In this document: one piece after another, positions 1-11,500 of the stretch
Numbering within the stretch: the stretch's first letter is position 1
Layout: the number at the start of each line of letters is the position of its first letter
Assembly (NCBI RefSeq): GCF_014695395.1
Contig: NZ_JACJOF010000022.1
Span: 1 to 64,000 of the forward strand
DNA length: 64,000 nucleotides
Direction of reading: 5' to 3'
Source: Nodosilinea sp. FACHB-131
Lineage (GTDB): Bacteria; Cyanobacteriota; Cyanobacteriia; Phormidesmidales; Phormidesmidaceae
Translations under genes and position numbers: made by a program
The notes under the pieces: generated by a model
What the model was told of the DNA's origin: nothing
Databases searched by the model: none
Seen by the model: the letters and a program-made list of their open reading frames with translations, nothing else

Positions 1-1372
1 ATTGCTGGTGTAGGCTTTACTCATCGCTCTCACGGGGCTGTAGTCTTCGTAATCTCAGCCTAGACCGTGTGAGCTTTTTTACTATTTAGCCGACTTCTCA
101 AACGCCCTCTAAGCATTATCGAGCGATTGCGACCCGCTACGATAAGCTCGCAGAAACCTTTCTTAGCTCGATTTACATGGCGGCTGTCGTGATTTGATTT
201 AATTGATGACACTTCCTAGAGATTATCCAGACTATCTCTTTGGTTACTTCAGATAACTTCATGTGGTTCACTCAAAGCACAGGTTAAATGGAGTATATAG
301 CCTTTACCGATCAATATCCCTCTTGTGACAGCCCAGGAGATTTGACGATTTTGTGGCAATTCAGCCTGTGAGAATCAAGGTTTCATTCGGGTTAATAGAA
401 GAGGTTTAGATCTGTTCAGCTTGAAGGCCATTTTGCCTTTAAAGGTGTATTCAGTCATAACCTGGGCCGTTTTTGAGGCAAAATTCTTTGCATTTCGGGT
501 TTTTACTCCTTTAATTAGGTTGCAAAGTGCTGCCCGCGATGTAGAACTAAAGGAATTTATCAGTTGCTTCTCCAGCCTTTCCCGTTTTCCAAGCAAGATG
601 CTCTTTAAAGAACATCAAGTATTCAAAAGATTTTCATCAAAGAAGATTTTGAATTTGCATTTAAAACTTAGGAATGCATTGCCAAACGCGATCTTGACTT
701 AATAGGAACTTGTGCTGACTTCCCTTGAATGATTAAACGCTATGGTGTTTGTATTCATGGGCCATTCCTAGGAGCTCGGATGGCTTTTAGCATTTTTAAC
801 AAAATAATTTATTTCTTAAGGATGCTTATACCTTCGTCTTGAGGAGTGTTTTTCGAGTTAAAAATTGAAAAGTTTTTAGTTTTTTCGGGCAATTGGATTG
901 ACAATCAGATCGTGTGCCCTTGTGGTGAAGTATTGCTAGAGACTTGTCAGGGAAGCAGAAAAATTTCCTCATAATCTAGGAATAATAGGCAATACCAAAT
1001 TTTAGAATCTCTTGATTCAAGAGATGAGTAACTTTTTGTCTCGTGTTTTCAGGCTAGTCAGGCTACCGAGGGATATCGCTAAAGTAGCCTTAACAGCTTT
1101 GCCTTTCTGTTTGAGTCACTCTATGCATCTGCTGCTGGCTGGTTCAAATGCTCTGCATAGAGTCATTTGTCTTGGAGGCTTTTACTTTTAGCAAGTCATT
1201 ATCTGTAAGTTATTTATCCTTAGTGATTGGCTCTATTCTCCCGTGGAAATTTCTTCTAGGAAGTTGAGCCTGTGTCAATGGCTCTATCTCCGATGAGTGC
1301 TCTACTTCATAGGACTAAATCCTGTACGAAACAGTTTTCTGCCCGTCTGTTCTCGAGTTTTGGACTTAAATT
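1..1372. other. Gene-poor AT-richer region upstream of the giant-protein operon
   Basis: No convincing coding sequence is visible. The two short overlapping antisense reading frames around 375-702 have no ribosome-binding site, no recognisable motif and an unlikely composition, so I leave them out. The stretch is visibly more AT-rich than the rest of the window and I see no HIP1 octamer in it. An inverted repeat ACTCTATGCA (1118-1127) / TGCATAGAGT (1154-1163) could form a hairpin. The promoter of the downstream operon should lie in this region; a TTGACA hexamer at 898-903 is present but has no good -10 box at the usual spacing. Confidence 0.6.
1118..1163. repeat. Inverted repeat, possible hairpin
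   Basis: Arms ACTCTATGCA and TGCATAGAGT are perfect complements separated by 26 bases. There is no T-run after either arm, so it is not a typical terminator. It lies about 210 bases upstream of the first giant gene and could be a leader structure or a chance repeat. Confidence 0.35.
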
Positions 1373-4300
1373 ATGCCCTTTAATTTGTCACTGCTCGATC
1401 TGGTCTTACCCTACGTGGTGAAAGGCGAAAACTTAGGGGCGAACCATGCACCTTTTTCCATAATCCGAGTCACGACCTTTGAAACGGCATCCGCCGCCTT
1501 TGGGGTGGTGATTCGAGGGCAGTGTGAATTTAACGGACGAGCCCGTATTGACATTGGCCAAGGGCGACTGGACGTAGAGGCCGAGGTGGATGAGGCCGAG
1601 CCTCCCTTCGACCCCAGCCGTCGGGCCCCGATTTTTGACCTGAAGGAAACCACCCTCGATTTTGAGCTGGTGGTGCCGCGGGTGGGGTCAGCCATCATTG
1701 CCGCTGGGGTCGACACCATCAGTGCCGACGGTTTTGATGCCACCCAAGCGGTGCTGGATGTGTGGGATGTGCTCCCCCTGGAAACGCCCCTGTCGGACTT
1801 CCCCTCTAGCGGCTTCCGGCTGGATCTAATCCTGAATGCGCCCTCGGTGCGTCCGCCCTTTCTGCATCCGGCCCAGATGTTGCCAAACGGTTTGCTGGTG
1901 CCCGACCCAGCCTACCAGGAGGTGTCGATTCGATTGCCCCGGCTGCGGTTTCGGTTTGCCCAAGGCAATTCTGTTGGCAGCACCCTAAGCTTTGAGCTGA
2001 TTTCCGCCGGGGTTTCGGGGCTGGACGATCCGGGGGATATCGCTGTGGCAGAGCTGGTGTCAATGGAGCCTCCCTATGCCTTTGTGGGTGGCCCCCGCGA
2101 TCGCACCGTGGGCTTTGCCTTCCGCAAGGCAGTGCTGGATTTAGCCGACGGCTACACTCCCCCAGCGGTAACCGCCAAATTCGGTTTTGGGGATGACTGG
2201 GGCGGCCTCTACCTGCCGGAAGTGCGATTCTTTCTGGCCCCGGAGGGAGCTAAGGACTTTGCCTTCGAGGCAGGGGTGGAAGATCTGCTGATCGGCTTTG
2301 GGGACGATGCTGGGGTGTCTGGAGACTTTGATCTGGCCCTGATCAACCAGGGGTCTGGGGAACTCAAGCTCTCGGCTCGGTTCTTCGACGCCGATGGCAA
2401 GGTGTATAGCCTGGAGCTTACCGGCGATACTACCGCCACCGCTCGCCTGCCGGAGCTGACCCGCATGGTGGTGGATATTGAGGGGGGCCGGGTGCCCTAC
2501 GCAACCACGGTACGAATTGATGGCGGCAGCCCTATCCAGGACCAGCCCCTGGTGGATATCGACCTGAGCGGGGCGGCGTCTCGTCAGATTGAGATTGAGG
2601 TAGTCGACTCCAGCTACCAAACCCCCATTGCGGCCAGCCTGACCATTACCGCCCAGCGGCGCATAGCCCAGGCCAGTCTGCCTACGCCGGGAGTATTCCC
2701 GGCCCCTGTCTTCCCCGCCACCCTAACACCGGACCCCGCTAATCCGATTCGGGTGGTGATGGCCAGCCAGACCGACCAGGCTGTCATTCTCACCACCGAT
2801 CCGCCGGATGCCACCCTGCGATGGAGTCTGGATGGCGATTCACCAGGCTCTCCCCGCACCAGCTTTTTGGTGCCGGTTGGGCCTGGAGTAAGCCGTACGG
2901 TGCAGGTGCGCCGTCCCGGTAGCATGGTGCCCGATGAGGTGGATTTCCACTTTTTCTATGAAGAGCCCAGGGATGTTGATCAGTCGGATGAAGCGCGACT
3001 GCTGCTTGAATACGGCAAAGCTTCCCGGGCCAGTGGGCGCAATGTGTCTACGGCCAAAGCAGCCAGCAACCTGCCCAGCGCCAATCGGGAGGGGCTGGAT
3101 CAGAACCCCCTGGTGGCCTACGATGCCTCTTTCCAGCTCGTTCCACCCCTGTCAACCCTACAGATTGTCGGGGAGGCCAGCTACGAAGATATCGACAGTA
3201 AGGACGTCTATAACTACCTGCTGGCTCGTCGCCGCGCCATTACGGTGCGGGAACTGTTGCGGGAGCGATATCCCGACAAGAACTTCGATTTAGTGATTGA
3301 CCCTGAGCCCCGTAACCCCGCTGCATATAACGGCTTTCGCGGCAATTTCACGGATTGGAAAGACAATTGGAGTAAACACGGTGCCCTCAAACAGCGGGAC
3401 TGGTGGAAGGCTACGGTAGTGCTGCCCCCGGGGTTAAATCAGCAGGAACAGCAGGCAGAAGTCACAGTACAACGCCCCGCTGCGCCGCCGCCGCCAGACC
3501 CGATTATTCCGGTGGTCGATCCGCCGCCCGTCAATCCGCCCCAGCCGCCAGGCTGGTTCCGCTCTGCCAGGCTCAAGGTGCGCATCGTGCGAGATGTGCT
3601 GATCGCAGGGGAGTTGGAAGGGGAAGTGGACCTGCAGACCTTCGCGGAAGATCATCTGCAGGCGAGTGGCCAACCGGGGGGCGAGTCGGCCCCGGAGGTG
3701 CGCACCCTGGAAGCGGGAACTCCGGTTCCGGAGGGGAACCCTGCCGATGGCATTACCAAAATTCGGCTGCTGGCCCAGGCTGACCAGGCCACCGGACGCG
3801 TCACCACCCTGATTACCCTGGGGGCCGACCCCGCCGACAAGGACGGGCTGGCGGTAGCAGGCTGGCTACCGGGCGAAGACCCAGAAGATAAGAACCTGGG
3901 GCTAACGCTGCTGGGGTCTTACCTATCCTTCTGGCCACTGCTGGTCGCCGCGACGGAATCTAACCAGGGCCGCGTGGCCGACTGGGCCTTAACCGGAACC
4001 ACCCTGGCGATTCCCGGCGCGATCGCAGCTTTGCCCTGGTTCCAAATTGAGCGGGTGATCTGGTACGGCGGGGAGTTTTTGCAGCGCGATCGCAACGGCG
4101 AGCTGGAAGCTTTTCTGCTGGCCGACCTGCGGATGGATTGTTCGGTCAACATCGGCATCGGCAGCAACTCGTCGTTGATTCGCATTCCTCAAGAAAAGCC
4201 TTTAAAGATCCGCTACAAGGCCATCGGTTTACGGTTCGGCAGCCGCGAAGACGGCAGCGAGCAGTTCAGCCTACGTCCGGTGTTCGACTCCTCCCGGGGG

Positions 4301-7300
4301 TATGACATTGACCTGATGGATGGCAGTGCCCTGGAGGTGGCCGAACCCTTCGGCAATATCCTGCGGGTGCTGGGAGCCCGGCTGTCGCGCACCAACCCCC
4401 TCACCTTTGAGGTAGACCTGGGGCTGGCTATCGACCTGGGGGTAGTCACCTTCGATCGCGCCCGGGTACGGGTTTACCTGCCCAGCTCCCCCGGAGAAGA
4501 CCTGCGGGCTCCCGAGCTCACGGCTTTAGGGGCCAGCGTGGATATTCCTGGTGCCCTGGCCGGCCAGGGGTATCTGGAAATTAACGACGGCGGCATTGCC
4601 GGCCAGATTGACCTGACCATTCGCCCGGTAAATCTGCGGGTGGCCGCTGCGATCGCCATTCAGCAGATTCCGGCGGCAGCGGGGGGTCCGGCTACTGCTG
4701 TATATGTCTCCCTCAACGTGGTGCTGCCGGTGGGCATTCCCCTGGGCAGCTCGGGCTTAGGCATTTTCGGCTTCCGGGGCATTTTCGGCATGCACTACCA
4801 GCGCAACCTGGCCATTGGGGCTGGCAGCAGCGCCCCGGCCCTGGTCTGGCTAGTGGAGTCGGACGGCCAACCCCAGGAACTGTTCGCCCCCAGCGGCACG
4901 CCCCTGTGGGTAGCCCAGATCAACCAGTGGGCCTTCGGCATCGGCATCCTGATCGGCACCATGGAAGGCGGCGTGATCATGAATCTGGACGGCACCTTCC
5001 TGCTGGAGCTGCCGGGGCCCCGGGTGGTGATCATCCTCAATGCCCGCATTCTATCGCCGCCGCCTGCGCTGGATGACATGGGTGGGGCCGGGGGCATTCT
5101 GGCCATTATCGAAATTACCCCCGAGCACTTCCTAATCGGCATTCTGGCCACCTACGAAATTCCCCAGCTGCTGACGGTCAAAATTCCGGTGGAGGCGGTT
5201 TTCCCCTTCGGTACCCCCAGCAACTGGCACATCTATCTGGGCCAGCGATCGGACTACGGCGAACCCATCGAGGTGAACGTGCTGGGGCTCGTGCGGGGCA
5301 CTGGCTACCTGATGCTGCGGGGTAACGGCCTGAATGCCTTTGACGCCAAGGGACTGCCGGAAATCGAAGGGTTTGCCATCGGCATAGGGGCTGCCGCCGC
5401 CTATGTCTGGGGCAATGTGGATGCCGGGCTGTACCTGCGGGTGGGCGGCAGTTTGGATGCCGTGGTCGGCTTTGACCCCTTTATTCTGGGGGGCACCTTC
5501 GAACTCAGCGGTGAGCTGCGGCTGTTCATTATTTCTATTGGGGCTTCGGCCTCTCTGACAGTAATCGTGCGTCAGACCAGCGAAGACAGCACCGACCTAC
5601 AAACCTACATCAAGGGAGAGGCCTGCGGCCATATCGACTTCTTCTTCTTTGAGGTGGAGGGCTGTGTCTCTATCGAAATTGGCTCTGAAGAGCCCGCCCT
5701 GCCGCCGCCCGCCCTGGTGAAAAAACTCTCCCTCAAGAGCCGCACTCCGGCCCTGGTGCAAGGAACCGCCGTCGATCGCCCGGTAGACGGCAGCCTGGGG
5801 GATGGTCTGGAAAGCAACAACGCACCCACGGGGAATGCCCTGAACAACCTGGTAACGGTGCCCATCGACGCCATTCCCATCCTGTCGATGATCATGCCTC
5901 CCGTAGCTACTGGTCTGACCTTTTTAGGAGAAACCGTGCCCGACCTGTCTGGGGTGCCCGCCGATGGGTTCATTCCTCGGGGCGAAGAGCGCTACCGCTA
6001 CGACCTCACCGCAGTCACCCTGGAACGGATGGAGGAATTGGGCGGCGACGTCATCGGCAGCGGCACCCCCGCCCGCTGGTGGACGTTGAGAAACACCACC
6101 GAACCCAACGAAACCGCCCAGCTGGCCCTGCTCACCTGGGAACCCACTCCCGCCACCAAAGCCATCGAAAAGAGCGAGGTGCTGAAGGAATCCATTGAGC
6201 ACCACTGGGGCACCGCCTGTCAGAACGCGGCTCCCCCAACTCCGGTGCTGTGGACCTTCCTCTACGAACCCCTGGGACCATCCCCCGTCGGTTGGGAGCT
6301 GGAAGGCATTGCCCTGCCCGATCCACCCGATACCCGCCGTTCCACCGACCCCGATACTACCCTGCATGTGACGGAACGCTGGCGCTCTGGTAATCCTCAA
6401 ATTGACAACTGGCGCGGCATTCCTCCGGCGGTGGTGATCGGAGCGCTGGTGCCCTGCAAGCCGAATCTCACCCCAGAACCGTCGACACCGCCGCCCATGA
6501 TTCCCTCGGTGATCGGTATCCCTGACCTGGTGGTGGGGGGTCGCGGTCCCATTGGCCTTACCCCCGGCCCAATACCGGGTAGTCGAGTGGATCGCGCCGA
6601 TCCGGTCTTTACCCGACTGGTGCCCGATAACCAGGTGACCCCGTTCCGCATTACTCCCCGGCTCCATGAAAAGGTCGCCAAAACCCAGCCCATGACTGCC
6701 GAACCCCTTGACCTCACCCAGTTAGACCGGCTCAGGGCCAGGGGACAGTCCCTCAGTCGGGCGGCGCTGGTGCAGGCTACCCAGACATTCCCGACTCCCA
6801 CAGCGCGAGCTGTGGGGGTGACCCAGCCGCAATGCGATGTCCGCATCCTGGCTGCCCCCGTTTTCGACGATGGCCGCCCGGTAGTCTTTGGCGACCAGAG
6901 CCGCAGTCAGGAAATTGCCGAGGCGCTAGAGGCAGCCGGGGTGACCCACGGCCCCCTGAACAACGTGGTCAGGCTGCACACCGGCCCCTTCCAGGAAACG
7001 ACCCTACTGCTGTTGGTGCAGCGGGTCTTCCTGGTGCAGAAGCGGTTCATTGTGCGCACAGCGGATGCGGAGGGCCATGAGCTGACTCGGGTAGTTCCGA
7101 CCCCCAGCGATTGGATTAATGTCAAACCCCTGCCCGCCCTTTGGACCGACCCCTCCAGCCCCTGGAGCAATTCCATTGCCCACTTGCAAACCTACCTGTC
7201 GACCCTACCGGGGCTAGCGATCGTGGTTTCCATCAATGGGGCTGGGGCTGACCATATTGAACTGGGCCTTCTGCCTCGCGATCAAACGGCTAAGGAACCC

Positions 7301-8587
7301 TTTGCCCCGCCCTACTATGTGGCGGCGATCGAGAGCCTGCGCCGGTCGGAAGTGGAGCGCCACGATTGGGACAATTCCCAGATCAGCCAGGAGCGGGAGG
7401 TGATTACCTCCATTCTGGGACCCGACAGCACCACCAATGCCCTGCTGCATCCCAGTTCTCTGTATCGGGTCAGCGCCACCTGGACCGGCCAGCGAGCCAG
7501 CGGCGGCGAGGAGTCTGATACCCAGCATTTCTGGTTCCGCACCGATGCTGAAGCTCCCCGTCGGCTCGACCCCTGGATGCTATTGACCCTGCCCAATGAC
7601 GGAGAGCCGTTTGTCTTCGGGGCCGAACCCCTGCGCCTGGTGTTCAACACCCACGATGTCGATCGCATCTATGCCGCCTACGGCAAGGCGCTGCGAATTC
7701 GGCTGCAGGCGGCATCGGCCCACCATCCCCAGCCGCAACCAACGGTGCCCCATCCCTTCCCAATTAATCCCCTGACGTTGCAGCCCATTGCGGCCGCCAT
7801 TCTTTCCCCTTGGGAAGAGCTGCTGGAGGAAGTCGTTAAAGAAACCGGCCCCTGCATTCCCATCGATGAGAACCGTACCCGCCACAGCTCCGTGACGGTG
7901 CCCATTCCCCTCGACCCTTACACGGGCTACATCCTGGATGTGGAGATGGTGGATACCGGTGCCCCTGAGGATGAGGCGGGCGTCAGCGTCTACCGTCGCC
8001 ACTTCAGTACCGGGGCCTACGCCACCCTCGAGGAGTTTGCGGCTTCTCTGCGGGCGGTGAAGGACAGTGGTCGGGCTGTGGCTCCCGGCAGTATGGCCGC
8101 CATTCTTGGCTACTTCGGCGGACGCCACCCCCAGGGGCCAGAGCTGGATGAACAACTGCGCAGCCATGGGCTAGAAGCCATGCCAGCCCCCACCCGTCCC
8201 CGCATCATCACGTTCTGGGAGCAGGTGGGGAACAATCCCCCCCAGCCTACGGCGGTGCTGGTAGATGCGGCAGAACCCCTGTGGCGCACCCGGCTCTACC
8301 CTGCCCAGGTGGTCGATGACACTAGCCTTATTACGTCAGAACGCTGGCAGTACGAGCCCCAGGAATGGCTGCAACTGGAGGCGACTTCCGGCTCCCTGGT
8401 ACCGGCGGGCATGATTCGGGCTCCTGGTCTGCAGCGGGCCCTGGTGGTGCTGCCCCCCAACAGTCGCAGCCAGCGCTTGCGGCTGGATCTGGTCACTCCC
8501 GAATTTCCCGAACCTTATTTAGACCTGCCGGAGCGGCGGCACACCGTTGTGGACATCACCTTTGTTAAAGCGCCTTGGGAAGAGTAA
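1373..8587 (+). CDS. Giant beta-rich protein with OmpA-like segment (2404 aa), unknown function
   Basis: Not recognised as a named protein. There is no signal peptide or N-terminal membrane segment. Residues about 1-470 are rich in alternating hydrophobic/acidic strands. Residues about 460-530 look like an Ig/chitobiase-C-type fold (DPPDATLRWSLDG). Residues about 580-690 resemble an OmpA/MotB peptidoglycan-binding domain (IVGEASYEDIDS, then YLLARRRAITVRELL), followed by a proline-rich linker at about 703-728. The central third (about 1030-1460) is a long series of glycine-rich beta segments such as LGIFGFRGIFGMHY, reminiscent to me of the DUF6603 family of large beta proteins; that assignment is from memory and unproven. 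It is first in a tandem set with the next two genes, 12 bases before the second. HIP1 sites inside the gene suggest long residence in the host. The ATG at 1373 has no clear Shine-Dalgarno sequence, so the start is tentative. Confidence 0.85.
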   Translation: MPFNLSLLDLVLPYVVKGENLGANHAPFSIIRVTTFETASAAFGVVIRGQCEFNGRARIDIGQGRLDVEAEVDEAEPPFDPSRRAPIFDLKETTLDFELVVPRVGSAIIAAGVDTISADGFDATQAVLDVWDVLPLETPLSDFPSSGFRLDLILNAPSVRPPFLHPAQMLPNGLLVPDPAYQEVSIRLPRLRFRFAQGNSVGSTLSFELISAGVSGLDDPGDIAVAELVSMEPPYAFVGGPRDRTVGFAFRKAVLDLADGYTPPAVTAKFGFGDDWGGLYLPEVRFFLAPEGAKDFAFEAGVEDLLIGFGDDAGVSGDFDLALINQGSGELKLSARFFDADGKVYSLELTGDTTATARLPELTRMVVDIEGGRVPYATTVRIDGGSPIQDQPLVDIDLSGAASRQIEIEVVDSSYQTPIAASLTITAQRRIAQASLPTPGVFPAPVFPATLTPDPANPIRVVMASQTDQAVILTTDPPDATLRWSLDGDSPGSPRTSFLVPVGPGVSRTVQVRRPGSMVPDEVDFHFFYEEPRDVDQSDEARLLLEYGKASRASGRNVSTAKAASNLPSANREGLDQNPLVAYDASFQLVPPLSTLQIVGEASYEDIDSKDVYNYLLARRRAITVRELLRERYPDKNFDLVIDPEPRNPAAYNGFRGNFTDWKDNWSKHGALKQRDWWKATVVLPPGLNQQEQQAEVTVQRPAAPPPPDPIIPVVDPPPVNPPQPPGWFRSARLKVRIVRDVLIAGELEGEVDLQTFAEDHLQASGQPGGESAPEVRTLEAGTPVPEGNPADGITKIRLLAQADQATGRVTTLITLGADPADKDGLAVAGWLPGEDPEDKNLGLTLLGSYLSFWPLLVAATESNQGRVADWALTGTTLAIPGAIAALPWFQIERVIWYGGEFLQRDRNGELEAFLLADLRMDCSVNIGIGSNSSLIRIPQEKPLKIRYKAIGLRFGSREDGSEQFSLRPVFDSSRGYDIDLMDGSALEVAEPFGNILRVLGARLSRTNPLTFEVDLGLAIDLGVVTFDRARVRVYLPSSPGEDLRAPELTALGASVDIPGALAGQGYLEINDGGIAGQIDLTIRPVNLRVAAAIAIQQIPAAAGGPATAVYVSLNVVLPVGIPLGSSGLGIFGFRGIFGMHYQRNLAIGAGSSAPALVWLVESDGQPQELFAPSGTPLWVAQINQWAFGIGILIGTMEGGVIMNLDGTFLLELPGPRVVIILNARILSPPPALDDMGGAGGILAIIEITPEHFLIGILATYEIPQLLTVKIPVEAVFPFGTPSNWHIYLGQRSDYGEPIEVNVLGLVRGTGYLMLRGNGLNAFDAKGLPEIEGFAIGIGAAAAYVWGNVDAGLYLRVGGSLDAVVGFDPFILGGTFELSGELRLFIISIGASASLTVIVRQTSEDSTDLQTYIKGEACGHIDFFFFEVEGCVSIEIGSEEPALPPPALVKKLSLKSRTPALVQGTAVDRPVDGSLGDGLESNNAPTGNALNNLVTVPIDAIPILSMIMPPVATGLTFLGETVPDLSGVPADGFIPRGEERYRYDLTAVTLERMEELGGDVIGSGTPARWWTLRNTTEPNETAQLALLTWEPTPATKAIEKSEVLKESIEHHWGTACQNAAPPTPVLWTFLYEPLGPSPVGWELEGIALPDPPDTRRSTDPDTTLHVTERWRSGNPQIDNWRGIPPAVVIGALVPCKPNLTPEPSTPPPMIPSVIGIPDLVVGGRGPIGLTPGPIPGSRVDRADPVFTRLVPDNQVTPFRITPRLHEKVAKTQPMTAEPLDLTQLDRLRARGQSLSRAALVQATQTFPTPTARAVGVTQPQCDVRILAAPVFDDGRPVVFGDQSRSQEIAEALEAAGVTHGPLNNVVRLHTGPFQETTLLLLVQRVFLVQKRFIVRTADAEGHELTRVVPTPSDWINVKPLPALWTDPSSPWSNSIAHLQTYLSTLPGLAIVVSINGAGADHIELGLLPRDQTAKEPFAPPYYVAAIESLRRSEVERHDWDNSQISQEREVITSILGPDSTTNALLHPSSLYRVSATWTGQRASGGEESDTQHFWFRTDAEAPRRLDPWMLLTLPNDGEPFVFGAEPLRLVFNTHDVDRIYAAYGKALRIRLQAASAHHPQPQPTVPHPFPINPLTLQPIAAAILSPWEELLEEVVKETGPCIPIDENRTRHSSVTVPIPLDPYTGYILDVEMVDTGAPEDEAGVSVYRRHFSTGAYATLEEFAASLRAVKDSGRAVAPGSMAAILGYFGGRHPQGPELDEQLRSHGLEAMPAPTRPRIITFWEQVGNNPPQPTAVLVDAAEPLWRTRLYPAQVVDDTSLITSERWQYEPQEWLQLEATSGSLVPAGMIRAPGLQRALVVLPPNSRSQRLRLDLVTPEFPEPYLDLPERRHTVVDITFVKAPWEE

Positions 8588-8599
8588 GGAGAGACGATC

Positions 8600-11500
8600 A
8601 TGGCCAGAATTATTGACCCCGACCGGCTAATGCTCATGGGCGCTGTGGTGGATTGGTCCACAGTGCGGCGGCGGCAGGTTCAGTCTCCCCGGGCAGAAGC
8701 CATTGCCGGACAGCGAAATATTTTCGACTGGCAGGGCAAAATTACCACCCGACTGGTGCAGTTGCGGTGGCTGGTGAATCCCAAGGAGGCGGGCTACCCA
8801 ACGGAGCCTTTTCGAGTGTGGCGGCGACCGGCGATTCCCATGGCGAAGGAACGGGAGATTACGCCCCAGGTGCTGAATGCCACCGGTTTTCGGGTGATTA
8901 CCTGGGACGAACCTCAAGCCATGATTCGTGCCAGGTTTGACGTACTAAACATCAATGGTCTGGTGTATGGCTACGCTGGAGCACCGTTGACCTCTGCCCT
9001 GGTTGGCTTTGCCCCCCTGCAACCCGGCACCCGTACCGTAAAGTTTAGCGGCCCGGCGGTCCAGTCCCTGGTAGTATCCCCCAGCGTTAATCTACTGTCC
9101 CTGGTCGGCATTAAAGACGATGCCGCCAATGACGACACTTGGCAGCTCGTAGAAACCGTGGGGTTGCCCACCGGTAGCTCCTGGAACGGAGTGTTTGACC
9201 TAGACCAGCCCCAGGGTTTAGTGGGCAACCTGATGTCGCCTCCCCAGGCCGCCCTGGATCGCTTCCGGCGGGGGGCCCCCTTCTATGGCTGGGAGCTGGA
9301 AATGGCCCCAGGAGTTACAGCACCCCCTTGGCAGCTGGCCGACCCCAACGCCCTGCTGACCACCCTGCAGGATAACCTGATGGACCCCCTGCGGCAAATG
9401 ATTCAGACTCTGCCGCCCCGCCGCCATCACACCTTTGAGCTGCTTCAAGATTTGCGGTTGCAGGGCATCGGGCAACCCGCCACTACCCGGTTTTCGCCCA
9501 TGCAGACCCTGACCCTGGGGGCGGCTACCGACCCGCTACTGTCTTTAATGACTGGCTTTGGCACCGCCCTGGAGGATCTGGACCTGCCACCCCTTTTAGA
9601 TGGGCAGTACTTTAGTGATCCTCTACGTAGTGATGTCGACTACATGGTGACCGCTCGCTATGAGGGAGGTCTGAGTGGCCGGGGCCGAGCAGTAGAATAT
9701 GCCGCCATCCTGTTTGCCCCATTCATTGCCGGTACGCCGCTGCCTCCCACCAATCTCAAGGCCTCCAGCGACGGGTTGCGGGCTCCCAATACGGTGGATC
9801 AGCCCTGGCGGGGAGTGGTGCGCCTGAGCTGGGATAAAATTCCTGACAACATCCCTCTGCGGGTGAGCAGCTACGCTCTGGCCCGCCAGCAGCAGGTACC
9901 GGCGGGGGGCGTCGTCGCCTTGATGGAACCCCGGCAGAACGATACCGCTCTACAGCCGATCAGCGCCACCACCAGCCCTGAAAAAGAACAAACTACCGGG
10001 CAAATTCAGGCTTTGGATGAAACTTACCCGATCGCCAGCAGCGCCAGCCCTAACAGCCTGCGGTATGGGGTAGCCCACCAGGATTTGTTTGGAGTATGGA
10101 GCTCCTGGACTGTGGCCGGGCAAAATCTGCAGGAACCAGCCGTACAAAAGGTGACGATTCTCTCTGCCCGGCTGGACATGGAACTGCCTGCCAGCGGTTC
10201 AATTTGCCCCGCCACCCTGGTAATTGACCTGAGCTGGGACTGGTCGGTGCGATCGCTGGAACGACTGGAGCTGGTCGGGCGGCTCTACCCCCAGGCGAAA
10301 CGAGGCGACAACCCGCCCCCTGGCCCCCTACCGGGAAATCTGCAAAAGGCTTTGGGGGATGCCATGGCCGGGCTCTATAGCATCATCTTTGGCGGCAGCA
10401 GCAGCGGCACGGTTCCCCCCGGCGACACGGTCAATTACCTGGCGGAGGACGGTAAAACCTTCCTGTCTGGGCCTTCTGTGCTGTCGGGTCCTCGCCGCTA
10501 CCGGATTATCATCACCAGCTTTAACCTCAACTTCGCCGCCACCGGGCACATCGGGCTGGCCCTGTGGGTACGGGGGGTAGAACATCGGGCTCCCCAGCGG
10601 GTCGGGGCTTGGTCGTCAGAACCCCTAGTGGTTTCGGCTTCTGACCCCCGTCCTCCGATAATCGACATCCAGCATGAAAATGTGCTGCTCACCAGCGTGG
10701 CCGACGCTAGCGGCGAACACCATGCCCGTCTTATCTGGCCGACGGTGGCTGGGGCGACGGGCTACTTTATCTACATGACCAGCGAGGCAAAGCTGAGGAG
10801 CGATCGCAACCTGCCCCAGCCCCTGCTCAGCCAAACCCTGTCGGAACGACTGGTAGAACTGCGGGATGCCTTTGGGGCCAATCCACTCGCCTGCCGTCAA
10901 TCCTTTACTCGCCTGAATGATCAGCCCATAACCGGCACCAGCACCCAGATCACCCTGCCCCGGGGTACCAAAGAAATCTACCTTTACATAGTGATGGGTA
11001 TCAGTGCCGGTCAGGTGGAATCGGACTGGCCCAGTCTGGCCGAACCGCTGGAGACCCGACGACGGCGACCGATCGCCTATGCCGCTCCCCAAATCGCCGC
11101 TCCCGCCCCCCCCATTCTGGAGGTACGACGCCTGCTGGATGACAGCGTCACCCCGCCTGTCTACCGGGCTGGGGTACAGATTCAAACCCGTCCTGGAGCG
11201 GTGGTATCCCAGGTTGACCTGCATCGAGTGTGGGTACCGGAAGCCTCCCTAGAGCTGGATACCATGGGACCTGCCGTGGCCACCATTACCGGTTCCGTTG
11301 CCTCCTGGATGGTTTCCCCTACCGTCAGCGATGCCCCCGGAGAAGCCCAACCCATTGGCATTGTCAGCGGTACCGATAGTCCCGGCGGCTCCTGGCGTCC
11401 CGTGTTTTACCGGGCCGTCACCTGGTCCGTCGACGATTTCACCCGGGGGATTTATCAGGGCCGCTCTTTACCCAGCGCTGCCCAGCAGCTGGTGTTGCCC

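Noticed and set aside
375-702. Two overlapping small reading frames on opposite strands near the left end
   Set aside because: No ribosome-binding site, no family features, and they lie in AT-rich DNA of non-coding appearance.
5924-6667. Long antisense frame (247 aa) within the 2404-aa gene
   Set aside because: It mirrors the codon pattern of the plus-strand gene; composition is unlike a real protein.
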